DNA of 64,000 nt from JANQQN01 sp964519665 (GTDB lineage: Bacteria; Myxococcota; Kuafuiibacteriia; Kuafuiibacteriales; Kuafuiibacteriaceae). The stretch is taken from positions 62,001 to 126,000 of the forward strand of contig CAZFIV010000003.1 of the NCBI GenBank assembly GCA_964519665.1, read 5' to 3'. The position numbers were made by a program, and so were the translations under genes. The notes below the pieces were generated by a model. It had not been told where the DNA came from. It did not search any database and was given only the letters and a program-made list of their open reading frames with translations. Of the stretch, positions 55,179 to 64,000 are shown piece after piece. Every line of letters begins with the position of its first letter. The first letter of the stretch is position 1.

Positions 55179-57230
55179 TCACCAAATGGTGCAGCGCTCG
55201 GTCGGGTTCATCCGGCTGACTTGCTTGCACCCAAAGGCGCGCGAGAACCCCTCGATGTTGGCGATCGACTCGTTGACCCGGAACTCGGGTGGCGACTGCA
55301 AGCTGGTCACCGCATCCTTCATGGTGAAGGCCTCGGTCTGTTTGGTGCATCGCGCTTGGGCGTAGGCCAAAAAGAACTGTTGGTCTTCGTCAAAGCCGTC
55401 CGCCACCTTCACCGTCTTCGCTCCATCACGCAGCGACCGGTACGCGTCATACGCCAGCGATACCCCCACCAGATCGGCGACCTTTTCGCGCAGGGTACCT
55501 TCGCTGTTGGGAACGCCTTCGAACTGCGAGACGCGGTCGGTGATACACTTGGTCCGCTCGTCGAATTCGCGTCGATACTCGTCGCTCCACCACGGTTGCA
55601 CGAGTTTACCGTTCTCATCGTACTTCGAGCCTTGCTCGTCGAACCCGTATGCGAGCTTGTGACCGATCAGCGCGCCCAGCGTACCCATGTTGACCGGCAC
55701 GTTCGGTTCGCTCGAGTAGAAGGGGGGCTGGAGGATTCCGGCGGGGAACACCAGCTGGTTCTTCTGGGGGTCGTACGCGACGGAAACCGAGGTCGGCAAC
55801 ACCGGGAATTGATTCCGGTCAATCGGGTTACCGATCTGAGCCAGCTCTTCCTTCAGGCTCCACACCCGGCCTCTCAATACGTTGGTGGCGTGTTGGTCGG
55901 TGACCTTGAAGTCGTACTCTCTCCATGTGTCCGGGTAACCTACCAGGTAACTCAACGTCTCTAGCTTACGTCGGTAGATCGCCCGCGTTGCGTCGTCCAT
56001 CCACTTCGCTCGGTCGAAGCGGGCATTCAGCCGACCCTTCAGAGCCTCAGTGAACTTCTTGATGTAGCCTTGGGCCGCGGTCTTGCGGTCCTTCGAAAAG
56101 TGTTCGGCAACGTAGGCCTTGGCCAGCAGGTCGCCCAGAAGGTCTTCGGTGGAGGCCACGCAGCGCTTCCAGCGGGGGGAAAGCTCCTTGGTACCGTCGA
56201 GCAGTTCAGTCAGCACCAGATGTTCATCGGCGAACCGCTTCGGTAGCCAAGGGGCCATGGAGTGAATGGCGTGCCAGGTGAAGTAGCTTCGCCATTCGTT
56301 GAGGCGGACGTCGCCCAGCACCGCGTTCAACCCTCGAAGGTAGGTGGAGCTACGAACGTTCACCTGCGCGAGGTCGGGATATCCGAGGCCGGCCACGTAC
56401 TGATCCCACAGAAAGTCCTTGGCGAGAACCGATAGCTGGTCCTTTTCGAGGGGGTGGTACTTGAGCTCCGGAGCCTGACGGTCGGCGCTGGACCGGGAGA
56501 TGGCCGCAATCTTGGTCTCGATTTCGATGACGTGGTCAGCGGCCCGTTCGGCGGCACCGCGCCGGGAATCGAAGAGGTTCATCATCCGCTCGACGTGGGC
56601 GCGGTAGGCTTCCCGGATCCGCTTCTTCTCCGGATCGTCGGACGAGTAGAAGGCCGGATCGGGCAAGCCCAATCCGGCCTGGTCGACGTACGCGATGACC
56701 TGACTCGGATTCTTGGCGTCGACTTCGGCCCCGATGCGGAAAAGCGGCCAGATCCGGTGTTGGTGGAAGAGCAGAGTTGCTTGCGTGATGTCGCGGCTTC
56801 GGTTGATGTTGGCGGCGGCCCGCAGGAGTTCGCGGATCGTCCCGAGCCCAGCCGTCTCGATGGAGGCCTCGTCCATGCACGCTTTGTAGAAACCGCCGAG
56901 CTGCTGAGCTTCGGCGTCTTCCCCGCCTTCGGCAGCTCTCTCGAGAATCGTTCGCAGGTCGCCGGCGCTTTTCTTGGCAATTTCGTCGAAGCTCCGAGTC
57001 CACTTCGGTTTGTCATCGGGGATCTTGGTTTTCGCGATCCAACCACCGCAGGCGTACTGATAGAAATCCTCGCAGCGCTCGACCTCAGGGGCGATCGCGC
57101 CCTGGTCGAGGCCGACTTCAGCGAGGGTGACAGCCTCGATCTTCGGCCCTCCCTCGATGTCGATGATCGGGAACTTACAGGCGAACGGTAGGAGGGCGAT
57201 CACGACGACCGCCCGACGAATCCAACTCAT
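55179..57230 (-). CDS. M13-family (neprilysin-like) protein with degraded zinc site
   Basis: This 683-aa protein has an N-terminal signal (AVVVIALLPFACKFP) and the full M13 layout: CEDFYQYACGGWIAKTKIPD at the start, and SPPEFRVNESIANIEGFSRA then MNPTERCTIW at the end. Active M13 peptidases have HExxH; here the segment at 55647-55661 reads HKLAY (H524, K525, Y528), so the catalytic Glu and second zinc His are replaced. The third ligand region reads EKVAD (E582, D586) instead of ENIAD. It is probably a catalytically dead exported M13 homologue with a binding role. ATG 57230 starts the signal. Confidence 0.88.
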   Translation of the reverse strand: MSWIRRAVVVIALLPFACKFPIIDIEGGPKIEAVTLAEVGLDQGAIAPEVERCEDFYQYACGGWIAKTKIPDDKPKWTRSFDEIAKKSAGDLRTILERAAEGGEDAEAQQLGGFYKACMDEASIETAGLGTIRELLRAAANINRSRDITQATLLFHQHRIWPLFRIGAEVDAKNPSQVIAYVDQAGLGLPDPAFYSSDDPEKKRIREAYRAHVERMMNLFDSRRGAAERAADHVIEIETKIAAISRSSADRQAPELKYHPLEKDQLSVLAKDFLWDQYVAGLGYPDLAQVNVRSSTYLRGLNAVLGDVRLNEWRSYFTWHAIHSMAPWLPKRFADEHLVLTELLDGTKELSPRWKRCVASTEDLLGDLLAKAYVAEHFSKDRKTAAQGYIKKFTEALKGRLNARFDRAKWMDDATRAIYRRKLETLSYLVGYPDTWREYDFKVTDQHATNVLRGRVWSLKEELAQIGNPIDRNQFPVLPTSVSVAYDPQKNQLVFPAGILQPPFYSSEPNVPVNMGTLGALIGHKLAYGFDEQGSKYDENGKLVQPWWSDEYRREFDERTKCITDRVSQFEGVPNSEGTLREKVADLVGVSLAYDAYRSLRDGAKTVKVADGFDEDQQFFLAYAQARCTKQTEAFTMKDAVTSLQSPPEFRVNESIANIEGFSRAFGCKQVSRMNPTERCTIW

Positions 57231-57311
57231 GGCCGACGGAATTAGGCCGTTTTGAGCGCTGAAACTACCCCCCTGCTCGGGGGTAGATCCGGTCATTCAC
57301 CGCTCGATGCG

Positions 57312-58241
57312 TTATGCTGCAGCCGGACAATCCGGCTCCATGCAGTTTTGAACCTCCACCGTCAGGTGGGCGAGCTCCGGAAACCCGTGGAGCAACCGCT
57401 TGTAGTGACCGGGTGGGCGGGGTTCATGCGTGACCACGGTGGCGATGACCGCCAGATGCCGGGGCCCAATGCGCCAGACGTGCAGGTCTACGACTTGGTT
57501 GTCCGCGTCGTCCTCGAGCGCGGCGCGAATCGCAGTAACCGATTCGAGTGGAACCTCGGCGTCGAGAAGCACCCGACTGGTAGGACGAAGGAGCCCGAGT
57601 GCCCACCGACCTATTATGAGGCCTCCCACGATGCCCATCAGCGGATCCATCCATATCCAGCCGAGGATCTTGCCGGCGGTCAGCGCTACGATGGCAAGAA
57701 TGGAAGTCACTGCATCGGCGAGCACATGTGCGTAGGCGGCGCGCAGGTTGTGGTCGTGATGATGGGGCTCAGGGCTGTGGTGGTGATGTCCACCGAGCAT
57801 CCACGCGCTCACGAGGTTGACCAGCAGCCCCCCCGCCGCCACGCCGATCGCTTCGTTAAAGCGGATCTCGACCGGCTGCACGAGCCGCCCAACGGACTCG
57901 ATGATCACCCACAAGGCCATCAGGGCGAGGCTCACCGCGCTCGCGAACCCTCCCAATGCGCTGACTTTGCCGGTCCCGAAGGTGTACTGCGGATCATCGC
58001 AGTGCCGTCGGGCATACATGTACGCGAAGAGGGTGATGCCGAGCGCTGCAGCGTGCGTGCCCATGTGCCACCCGTCAGCGAGGAGCGCCATCGACCCACC
58101 CCAGAAACCGGCGGCGATCTCGATGACCATCATGATCAGGGTGAGGACGATGACGTGTCGGGTCCGGCTCTCACCGGCGACCTTCTGGTCGAGGCCGTAC
58201 CCATGCTCGACGACGTATCGCTCACTGTTGCGATGCTTCAC
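57312..58241 (-). CDS. dmeF: Cation diffusion facilitator, DmeF-like Co/Ni efflux
   Basis: This 309-aa CDF transporter has six predicted membrane helices and the metal-binding pairs LLADGWHMGTHAAAL and AAYAHVLADAVTSIL. A His-rich loop lies between helices 4 and 5 (GGHHHHSPEPHHHDHN), as in DmeF-type cobalt/nickel exporters. A cytoplasmic C-terminal domain ends the protein. It exports divalent metal in exchange for protons. It lies 81 bp after the M13 gene start on the same strand; symbol given on family resemblance. Confidence 0.88.
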   Translation of the reverse strand: MKHRNSERYVVEHGYGLDQKVAGESRTRHVIVLTLIMMVIEIAAGFWGGSMALLADGWHMGTHAAALGITLFAYMYARRHCDDPQYTFGTGKVSALGGFASAVSLALMALWVIIESVGRLVQPVEIRFNEAIGVAAGGLLVNLVSAWMLGGHHHHSPEPHHHDHNLRAAYAHVLADAVTSILAIVALTAGKILGWIWMDPLMGIVGGLIIGRWALGLLRPTSRVLLDAEVPLESVTAIRAALEDDADNQVVDLHVWRIGPRHLAVIATVVTHEPRPPGHYKRLLHGFPELAHLTVEVQNCMEPDCPAAA

Positions 58242-58255
58242 AGGATGCCCCGAAT

Positions 58256-59353
58256 CTACTGCACGAAACCGAGCTCGACCATCGACTGTCCCGTTTCCCG
58301 GAGCGTATCCTCGACGGGGCGAAACACGATGTTCAAGTCTTGCTGGGCGCGGCGATTGTCGATCTCGATGCGCCGGCCGAGGGCGCGGCGCAGATAAGCC
58401 CAGGTCAGGCGCTTGTCAAAGAGTGCGTAGGCGTAAACGAGCAGATCGGGGAGCCGGCGAGTCGGGATTCGATGACCAGGAAAGGCCCGTTTGAGATGCC
58501 GGGCCACTTCCGAAAAGTGAAGCTGGTCCGCGTGGCAGATATACCGGGGGGCGAGCAACTCCGACGGGCGGAGCATCGCCCGCAAGTGGGCTTCGGCCAC
58601 GTCTCGAACATCGACCAGGTTGAACAAGAAGTTCGGCAGTCCCGGCAGCTTACCATTCAGCAGTTCCGACACGAGACCCGGGCTGGTTCGAAGATGGATG
58701 CGGGCGGTCACCGGTCCGAGCACGAAGGTCGGATTGATAGCTGTCAATTCGAATTGCTTCGATACGGGCAGACCGTTCCGGAAATCGAAGGCCGCCCGCT
58801 CGGCGAGCACTTTCGACTTCGGATAAGGTAGATCACTGCGAGTGGCCGATTCATTCCAATCGGATTCAGTGAACACGTGGTCTTCCGAACGTTCGAGGTC
58901 GTAGACGGCGGCGATCGAGGAGGTCAGCACGACCCGCCGGACCGAGCCGGCTCGGACCACCGAATCGAGGACGTTCCGAGTCCCCTCGACGGCGGGTCCG
59001 ACGATGTCCCGCTCGGGGTCCCGGGCGTTGATCATGACCGGAGACGCCGTGTGGACGACGTACCGACATCCATGGGCCGCGGCGTCGAAGCTGCCCGGCA
59101 CCTGAAGATCGCCCCCGAAGATGTCGAGGTCGCCGGGGTCGCCGAGGGCGCGAAGGTGGGCGACCTTGGCGGGGTCGTCGGGGGAACGCACCGTCGCCCG
59201 GACGCGAAACCCGCGCTCGAGGAGGGCCCGCACGACGTGCGTTCCGATGAAGCCCGAGGCGCCGGTCACGCAAACCAGGCGATCGTTTTCGTCAGCGTTC
59301 GAGGCGCTGCCAGGGCCTCGCTTACTCGTCGGTAACGTACCGGATTCGCCCAT
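58256..59353 (-). CDS. Extended SDR, dihydroflavonol-4-reductase-like
   Basis: This 365-aa protein has the Rossmann motif VTGASGFIGTHVVRALLERG, VVHTASPVMINARDPERDIV and the active-site YPKSKVLAERAAFDF (Tyr and Lys) after SSIAAVYD. These match dihydroflavonol reductase or cinnamoyl-CoA reductase-type extended SDRs that reduce ketones or aldehydes with NADPH. The first 25 residues are disordered, so an internal start is possible. It sits 14 bp before dmeF on the same strand; no obvious link. Confidence 0.85.
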   Translation of the reverse strand: MGESGTLPTSKRGPGSASNADENDRLVCVTGASGFIGTHVVRALLERGFRVRATVRSPDDPAKVAHLRALGDPGDLDIFGGDLQVPGSFDAAAHGCRYVVHTASPVMINARDPERDIVGPAVEGTRNVLDSVVRAGSVRRVVLTSSIAAVYDLERSEDHVFTESDWNESATRSDLPYPKSKVLAERAAFDFRNGLPVSKQFELTAINPTFVLGPVTARIHLRTSPGLVSELLNGKLPGLPNFLFNLVDVRDVAEAHLRAMLRPSELLAPRYICHADQLHFSEVARHLKRAFPGHRIPTRRLPDLLVYAYALFDKRLTWAYLRRALGRRIEIDNRRAQQDLNIVFRPVEDTLRETGQSMVELGFVQ

Positions 59354-59466
59354 GATATGGGACCTAACCCAACCGGATTTCCGAGGTCCACCACGATGGC
59401 TCAGACTGAATCCGCGGTCAGGGCGCCGTTGAATCGCAGGTCGAGGGGGCGTAGCGTCTGCGGTCG

Positions 59467-62166
59467 ATGACCAGCGATAGCTTCAAGGCAGCGAAGTCGA
59501 TCGACACCCCCCTCGGCAGGCTCAAAGCCTACGACCTCAAAGCGTTATCGGCGGCCGGGGTCGGCCACGTCGAGAAGCTTCCTTATTCGATCCGCGTCCT
59601 GCTGGAGGCGGTGCTTCGCAACGTCGATGGGTTCGCGATCACCGACGAGCACGTCCGGAAGATTGCGGCTTACGACGCCAAAAACGTAGGTGAGGTCGAG
59701 ATCCCCTTTAAGCCGGGTCGGGTGGTCCTGCAAGACTTCACGGGGGTTCCCGCGGTCGTCGACCTGGCTGCGCTCCGCAGCGCGATGCATCGTCTCGGCG
59801 GCGACCCCAAGCGTATCAACCCCCAGGTTCCTTGTGATCTGGTCATTGATCACTCGGTTCAGGTCGATACCTTCGGTTCAAAAGATGCCCTGCAAATCAA
59901 CGCGTCGAAGGAGTTCGAACGTAACCGCGAGCGGTACGAGTTTCTGAAGTGGGGACAGAGTGCGTTCGAGAACTTCAAGGTTGCACCGCCGGCCACCGGC
60001 ATCGTGCACCAGGTCAACCTCGAGTACCTCGCGAGCTGTATCCTTCGACGAGAGGTCGGCGGAGAGACCGAGGTCTATCCCGACTCGCTGGTCGGCACCG
60101 ACTCTCACACGACGATGATCAACGGACTGGGCGTCGTCGGCTGGGGTGTGGGCGGAATCGAGGCCGAGGCGGTGATGCTCGGCCAGCCGATCTACATGTT
60201 GCTGCCGGAGGTCGTCGGCTTCGAGTTGACCGGCCAACTGACCGAAGGGGCGACCGCCACCGACCTCGTGCTCACGGTGACTCAGATGCTTCGAAAGAAG
60301 GGCGTGGTCGGGAAGTTCGTCGAGTTCTACGGCTCCGGGCTCGACAGCATGTCCCTTCCCGACCGCGCGACGATCGCTAACATGGCCCCCGAGTACGGGG
60401 CGACGATGGGCTTCTTCCCCGTCGACGATCAAACGCTCCAGTACCTGCGTCGAACCGGTCGCGACGAAAAGCTCGTGCAAACGGTTGAACAATATTACAA
60501 GGCCGTGGGTCTGTGGCGCGACGACCGGCAGCCCATCGAGTACGTCGACAACCTGACCCTCGATCTCGGCTCGGTCCAGGCGTCGCTGGCGGGCCCCAAG
60601 CGTCCGCAGGATAAAGTCCTGCTGTCCGACATGAAGGGCCAGTGGTCGCTCGACCGCGAAAAGACCTACGGCCATGAGACCGTGCGGAGCCAGGCGTTCG
60701 AGCTCGAGGGCCAGACCCATACGCTCACTGACGGAGCGGTGGTCATCGCGGCTATCACGTCGTGTACCAACACGTCGAACCCGTCGGTCTTGGTGGCTGC
60801 AGGATTGGTTGCGCGCAAGGCTCGGCAGCTCGGCCTGACCCGCAAGGCCTGGGTGAAGACCTCGCTCGCGCCCGGGTCGCGGGTAGTGACCGACTACCTC
60901 GACAAGGCAGGTTTGACCGCGGACCTCGACGCGATCGGCTTTCACACGGTTGGTTACGGCTGCACGACGTGCATCGGCAACTCGGGTCCGCTGATTCCCG
61001 AGGTGTCGGCTGCGATTCGGGCCGGCGATCTCGCCGCCGCCGCGGTCTTGTCGGGCAATCGAAACTTCGAAGGGCGCGTCAACCCCGACGTTCAGCCGAG
61101 CTATCTAGCGTCGCCGCCGCTGGTCGTCGCGTACGCTTTGGCGGGTACCGTCGATGTCAACCTGACCACTGAGCCGCTCGCCAAGACTTCGGATGGCCGC
61201 GATGTTTTCCTGAAGGACATCTGGCCGACCGACGCCGAAATCAAGGAGATCATGGAGGCCTGCGTCACGACCGATCAGTTCACGTCGCGGTACGCCGAAG
61301 TCGATAAAGGCCCTGAGGAGTGGCAGGCGGTGAGCGTCACCGAATCGGATGTCTACGCGTGGGATGACAAGAGCACCTATGTTCAGGAGCCGCCGTTCTT
61401 TGTCGGCATGTCGAAGGATGTCTCCGCGATCGGCCCCATCTCTGGCGCCAAAGTGTTGGTCAAGGTCGCGGACAGCGTGACCACCGACCACATCTCGCCA
61501 GCGGGGGCGATCAAGGCCGACAGCCCGGCCGGAAAGTACCTGATCGACCAAGGCGTTCCGCAGACGATGTTCAACAGCTATGGGTCGCGGCGTGGCAACG
61601 ACCGCGTCATGACCCGCGGAACCTTCGCTAACATTCGCTTGCGCAATCAGCTGGCGCCGGGAACGGAAGGTGGCTTTACCACGTATTTCGGGCCCCGCGC
61701 CCACGGTGACGTGGAGCCGGGTGAGGTCACCACCGTGTTCGACGCAGCGATGGCTTACAAGACCGAAGGCACGCCGCTCGTGGTCTTGGCCGGCAAGGAC
61801 TACGGTATGGGGTCGAGCCGTGACTGGGCGGCCAAGGGCACCTTCCTGCTTGGCGTTCGGGCGGTCATCGCCGAGAGCTTCGAGCGTATCCACCGCTCGA
61901 ACCTCGTTTTCATGGGCGTCCTTCCGCTGCAGTTCAAGGCGGGCGACTCGTCGGACAGCCTCGGCCTCGATGGTACGGAAGCCTTCGACGTCGCCATCGA
62001 CGACAAAGTCGAGCCCCTGCAGGGTGTTCAGGTGACGGCGACGAAGGCCGACGGAAGCAAGGTGACCTTCGATGTTACCTGCCGCATCGATACCCCGGTC
62101 GAAGTCGAATACTTCCGAAACGGCGGCATCCTGCACACCGTGCTGCGCAAGATCGCCAACGCCTGA
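59467..62166 (+). CDS. acnA: Aconitate hydratase A
   Basis: This 899-aa TCA-cycle enzyme interconverts citrate and isocitrate. The 4Fe-4S ligands are in AAITSCTNTSNPSVLVAAGL and VGYGCTTCIGNSGPLIPEVS. Other motifs are VGTDSHTTMINGLGVVGWGV, DHISPAGAIKADSP and GKDYGMGSSRDWAAKGTFLL. Length and order fit AcnA/IRP-type. ATG 59467 begins MTSDSFKAAKSIDTPLG. Divergent from the SDR gene and convergent, with a 3-bp gap, with the MBL-fold gene. Confidence 0.97.
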   Translation: MTSDSFKAAKSIDTPLGRLKAYDLKALSAAGVGHVEKLPYSIRVLLEAVLRNVDGFAITDEHVRKIAAYDAKNVGEVEIPFKPGRVVLQDFTGVPAVVDLAALRSAMHRLGGDPKRINPQVPCDLVIDHSVQVDTFGSKDALQINASKEFERNRERYEFLKWGQSAFENFKVAPPATGIVHQVNLEYLASCILRREVGGETEVYPDSLVGTDSHTTMINGLGVVGWGVGGIEAEAVMLGQPIYMLLPEVVGFELTGQLTEGATATDLVLTVTQMLRKKGVVGKFVEFYGSGLDSMSLPDRATIANMAPEYGATMGFFPVDDQTLQYLRRTGRDEKLVQTVEQYYKAVGLWRDDRQPIEYVDNLTLDLGSVQASLAGPKRPQDKVLLSDMKGQWSLDREKTYGHETVRSQAFELEGQTHTLTDGAVVIAAITSCTNTSNPSVLVAAGLVARKARQLGLTRKAWVKTSLAPGSRVVTDYLDKAGLTADLDAIGFHTVGYGCTTCIGNSGPLIPEVSAAIRAGDLAAAAVLSGNRNFEGRVNPDVQPSYLASPPLVVAYALAGTVDVNLTTEPLAKTSDGRDVFLKDIWPTDAEIKEIMEACVTTDQFTSRYAEVDKGPEEWQAVSVTESDVYAWDDKSTYVQEPPFFVGMSKDVSAIGPISGAKVLVKVADSVTTDHISPAGAIKADSPAGKYLIDQGVPQTMFNSYGSRRGNDRVMTRGTFANIRLRNQLAPGTEGGFTTYFGPRAHGDVEPGEVTTVFDAAMAYKTEGTPLVVLAGKDYGMGSSRDWAAKGTFLLGVRAVIAESFERIHRSNLVFMGVLPLQFKAGDSSDSLGLDGTEAFDVAIDDKVEPLQGVQVTATKADGSKVTFDVTCRIDTPVEVEYFRNGGILHTVLRKIANA

Positions 62167-62169
62167 TCA

Positions 62170-62937
62170 TCAGACTTCGAAAACCATGCCGTCGTCGGCG
62201 AACGTCACCTCGACGTTCGCCGGTACCTCGGCGAGCAAGTCGGGGATGCGGTCACGTACGCGGTGATTCAGATGGCTGAGCACGACCCGGCGGGTGGTCA
62301 GGGTTGGCAAGGTGACTTTCCAATCTTCCCATGTGCAGTGTCGCCCGATCGGTGGGACGAGCGCCGAGCATTCGGCCACCAACATGTCGACCCCGTCGGC
62401 CGCGGCCAACAGTTGCGGATTCATCGCCGTATCCCCGGAGAAAGTGATGACCTTGCCGTCCAACGCCGTGACCCGCAAGCTCAGGGGCCGGTCGGGCGGA
62501 TCCATGTGGTCGGCTAAAAACCCCCGGACGTGAAAGCCCGCTACGGTTGCGGACTCGCCTGGGGCGATCTCGGTCGTCGGATAGTCGAAGCTCAACTTCA
62601 TCTCGTGCAGCTCGCGGTAGGTTGCTTTGAACAGGGTATTCATTCTCTCCGCGAGTCCGATCGGTCCGACCATCGGCAGGCTCTCCGTGCGGGGCGCGTT
62701 GTAAGCGGCGTCGATCAGCAGAAAGGGCAGACCGCCGATGTGGTCACCGTGAAGGTGGGTGATCGCGAGTCCTCTTAGTTCGCTGGGCGCCCGTCCCGCC
62801 TTTCTCAAGGCGAGGAGCCCGGTACCCCCGATGTCGACCATGATCGGTCCGCATCCGGGTCCCTCGATCAGGTAGCAGCTGTGGCAGCGTCCGGATGAAT
62901 TGAACGCGTCCGACGACCCCAAGATGGTGAGCTTCAC
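62170..62937 (-). CDS. MBL-fold metallo-hydrolase
   Basis: This 255-aa protein has the metallo-beta-lactamase fold: ITHLHGDHIGGLPFLL (HxHxDH), then FSGDTAMNPQLLAAADG and VLSHLNHRV for the remaining ligands. It resembles RNase Z/phosphonate-type small hydrolases rather than beta-lactamases. The opening ILGSSDAFNSSGRCHSCYLI is typical of this group. Substrate not predictable. Monocistronic in this window. Confidence 0.88.
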   Translation of the reverse strand: MKLTILGSSDAFNSSGRCHSCYLIEGPGCGPIMVDIGGTGLLALRKAGRAPSELRGLAITHLHGDHIGGLPFLLIDAAYNAPRTESLPMVGPIGLAERMNTLFKATYRELHEMKLSFDYPTTEIAPGESATVAGFHVRGFLADHMDPPDRPLSLRVTALDGKVITFSGDTAMNPQLLAAADGVDMLVAECSALVPPIGRHCTWEDWKVTLPTLTTRRVVLSHLNHRVRDRIPDLLAEVPANVEVTFADDGMVFEV

Positions 62938-63082
62938 CAGCGCAGGGTAGCAGATCTAGGCTGAATGCCCCCGGGCTTACCGGTCGTTCCGTTGGCGCAA
63001 GAAGTCAGGTACGTGACGGTAACGTGGAGCACCGTTGGCCAATGAAGTGCGGCTTGGTTCCTTTCTTGCTGAAGTTGAGAGC

Positions 63083-63436
63083 ATGAGAGAACACGTCCGG
63101 ATTACCTACCACGGCATGGAGCCGACCTCGGCGAGCGACCGAGCGATCTATGAGCGGGCGGAGAAGCTCTTTCAGCTCTCGAATCGGATTTCGAGCTGCC
63201 GGGTAGCCGTCGAGGCGCCGCACAAGCGCCACAACAAAGGGAATCACTATGCGGTCCATATCGAGATTCGCGTACCGGGTGATGTCCTCGTCGTGAGCCG
63301 GGACCACAAGGATGACGCGGCTCATGAAGACCTGTTGGTCGCCGTTCGCGACGCTTTCCAGGCCGCGGTACGCATGATGCGGCACTATCTGCAGCGGATG
63401 CACGACACCCGGTCGACGGCCCCGCTCCAAGGATAG
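63083..63436 (+). CDS. Ribosome hibernation promoting factor-like protein
   Basis: This 117-aa protein resembles HPF/RaiA ribosome dimerisation and inactivation factors. It begins REHVRITYHGMEPTSASDRA and contains VAVEAPHKRHNKGNHYAVHI and DLLVAVRDAFQAAVRMMRHY, the usual beta-alpha-beta-beta-beta-alpha layout. ATG 63083 is preferred; the frame starts at 63035. It lacks the long C-terminal domain, so it is the short form. No rpoN gene lies beside it in the window. Confidence 0.85.
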   Translation: MREHVRITYHGMEPTSASDRAIYERAEKLFQLSNRISSCRVAVEAPHKRHNKGNHYAVHIEIRVPGDVLVVSRDHKDDAAHEDLLVAVRDAFQAAVRMMRHYLQRMHDTRSTAPLQG

Positions 63437-63853
63437 ACCGCCCCGTTTGAAGTCCGCGGGCGGGCGCGACTGAATCGCACCCGCTCGTCTTCGCCCGTCT
63501 CGCTCGCTGCGCGTAGGTCAGCCTGGCTGGCAGACGAGTTCAGCGGCGCCCCGGCGCCCGCGACGAGAGGTGCGAGACGCAAATCCCGATCCGCTCGCGG
63601 CTCGGTTGTTTGCACCCTCACACCTAGCCTACGACCCTAGGATCGCTTCGCTTGCGCTCCGCTCGCGTACTTCGCTCCAGAGGTATCGAAACTCTCGGCG
63701 CGAAGTACTAGTGGAAAACCGCGCTTTGCAGGGCCCACGGGCGTGAAGGACTGCCGGTGGTCGGCCGCCAGCGGGTCCCGGCGCCTAGTGACGGCTCACT
63801 CGGTCGACAAAGCGGTTGCGGTGTATCTCGCCCCTCGGCATCCTCGAAGGCCT
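63437..63853. other. Intergenic region upstream of apaG
   Basis: This 417-bp gap between the HPF-like gene and apaG contains no convincing coding frame on either strand. Its most regular element is a 9-bp inverted repeat at 63667-63708 (listed separately). No tRNA or known riboswitch pattern was seen. Confidence 0.5.
63667..63708. repeat. Hairpin-forming inverted repeat
   Basis: GTACTTCGC (63667-63675) and GCGAAGTAC (63700-63708) pair perfectly across 24 nt. The interior has a second imperfect pairing (CCAGAG with CTCTCGG), so a long interrupted hairpin is possible. No T-tract follows. Confidence 0.45.
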
Positions 63854-64000
63854 ATGTCCGAGGTGGTGACTGAAGGCATTCGGATAAAGGTCCAGTCGAA
63901 GTACCTTCCCCAGCAGTCGACGCCGGAGAACGGCCGGTTCGTCTTTGCGTATACCGTGAAGATCACCAATGAATCCGGACAGAAGGTTCAGCTGCGCACC
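63854..64000 (+). CDS. apaG: ApaG protein, partial (cut by window end)
   Basis: The first 49 codons start MSEVVTEGIRIKVQSKYLPQ and continue FVFAYTVKITNESGQKVQLR, the characteristic opening of the ApaG/DUF525 beta-sandwich. The gene runs beyond base 64000. ApaG is a small protein linked to cobalt/magnesium tolerance, with no firmly established biochemical role. Confidence 0.9.
   Translation, partial: MSEVVTEGIRIKVQSKYLPQQSTPENGRFVFAYTVKITNESGQKVQLRT

Noticed and set aside
63054..63070. Second sigma-54 promoter before the HPF-like gene (TTGGTTCCTTTCTTGCT)
   Set aside because: GG and GC spacing is right, but the CACG part is missing and the predicted start would leave only 2 nt before the ATG.

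Overview
The window is high-GC bacterial chromosome with densely packed genes, many TPR proteins and lipoproteins, and no rRNA, tRNA, CRISPR array, insertion sequence or phage gene that I could recognise. Several features together point to the Myxococcota (the former deltaproteobacterial myxobacterial lineage): mevalonate-pathway genes, a gene row resembling the Glt/Agl (AgmX/PglI) envelope machinery, a DUF4159 protein next to a VWA protein, a candidate sigma-54 promoter, and LexA-like operators ending in GTTCAG. This assignment is inference from gene content; no marker gene settles it.

Layout. 118-1383 encodes a TonB-like protein. 1414-3892 (minus) is a one-carbon operon folD-gcvT-gcvH. A 560-bp divergent gap with a 15-bp tandem repeat and nested hairpins precedes a NamZ/DUF1343 muramidase-like gene. 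5657-11127 holds housekeeping and accessory genes: FAD oxidoreductase, lipoprotein, macrodomain protein, thioredoxin-TPR protein and RNase D. 11245-21163 is the most distinctive block, six co-oriented genes for a predicted trans-envelope complex: a signal-peptide protein, two large exported TPR/coiled-coil proteins, a TPR lipoprotein, a 91-aa exported protein, and an inner-membrane protein with a degenerate FHA-like N-terminus and an AgmX/PglI (TonB-like) C-terminus. It is followed by DUF4159, VWA/amidotransferase-like and Trp-rich lipoprotein genes.

25412-32306 (plus) carries typA, mvaD, a phosphomevalonate kinase gene, a hexapeptide acyltransferase, an iron-type alcohol dehydrogenase and an acyl-CoA dehydrogenase. 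32329-35656 (minus) holds a beta-propeller lipoprotein, a tandem glutaredoxin/GST-fold protein and a possibly frameshifted small gene. imuB follows on the plus strand, then a transglutaminase-like lipoprotein coupled to a lipoprotein MsrA, glgP, a pirin, and small envelope proteins.

45650-51675 (minus) is gltB plus an ALDH7-type dehydrogenase. dnaE2 diverges from gltB. 55179-59353 (minus) encodes an M13-family protein that has lost its zinc motif, a DmeF-like CDF transporter and an extended SDR. acnA, an MBL-fold hydrolase, a ribosome hibernation factor and the 5' part of apaG close the window.

The best leads are: (1) the Glt-like machine at 11.2-21.2 kb; (2) matching LexA-like operators in front of imuB and dnaE2, which are 14 kb apart here instead of in one cassette; (3) an M13 peptidase with HExxH changed to HKxxY; (4) a transglutaminase-like lipoprotein translationally coupled to a lipoprotein MsrA.
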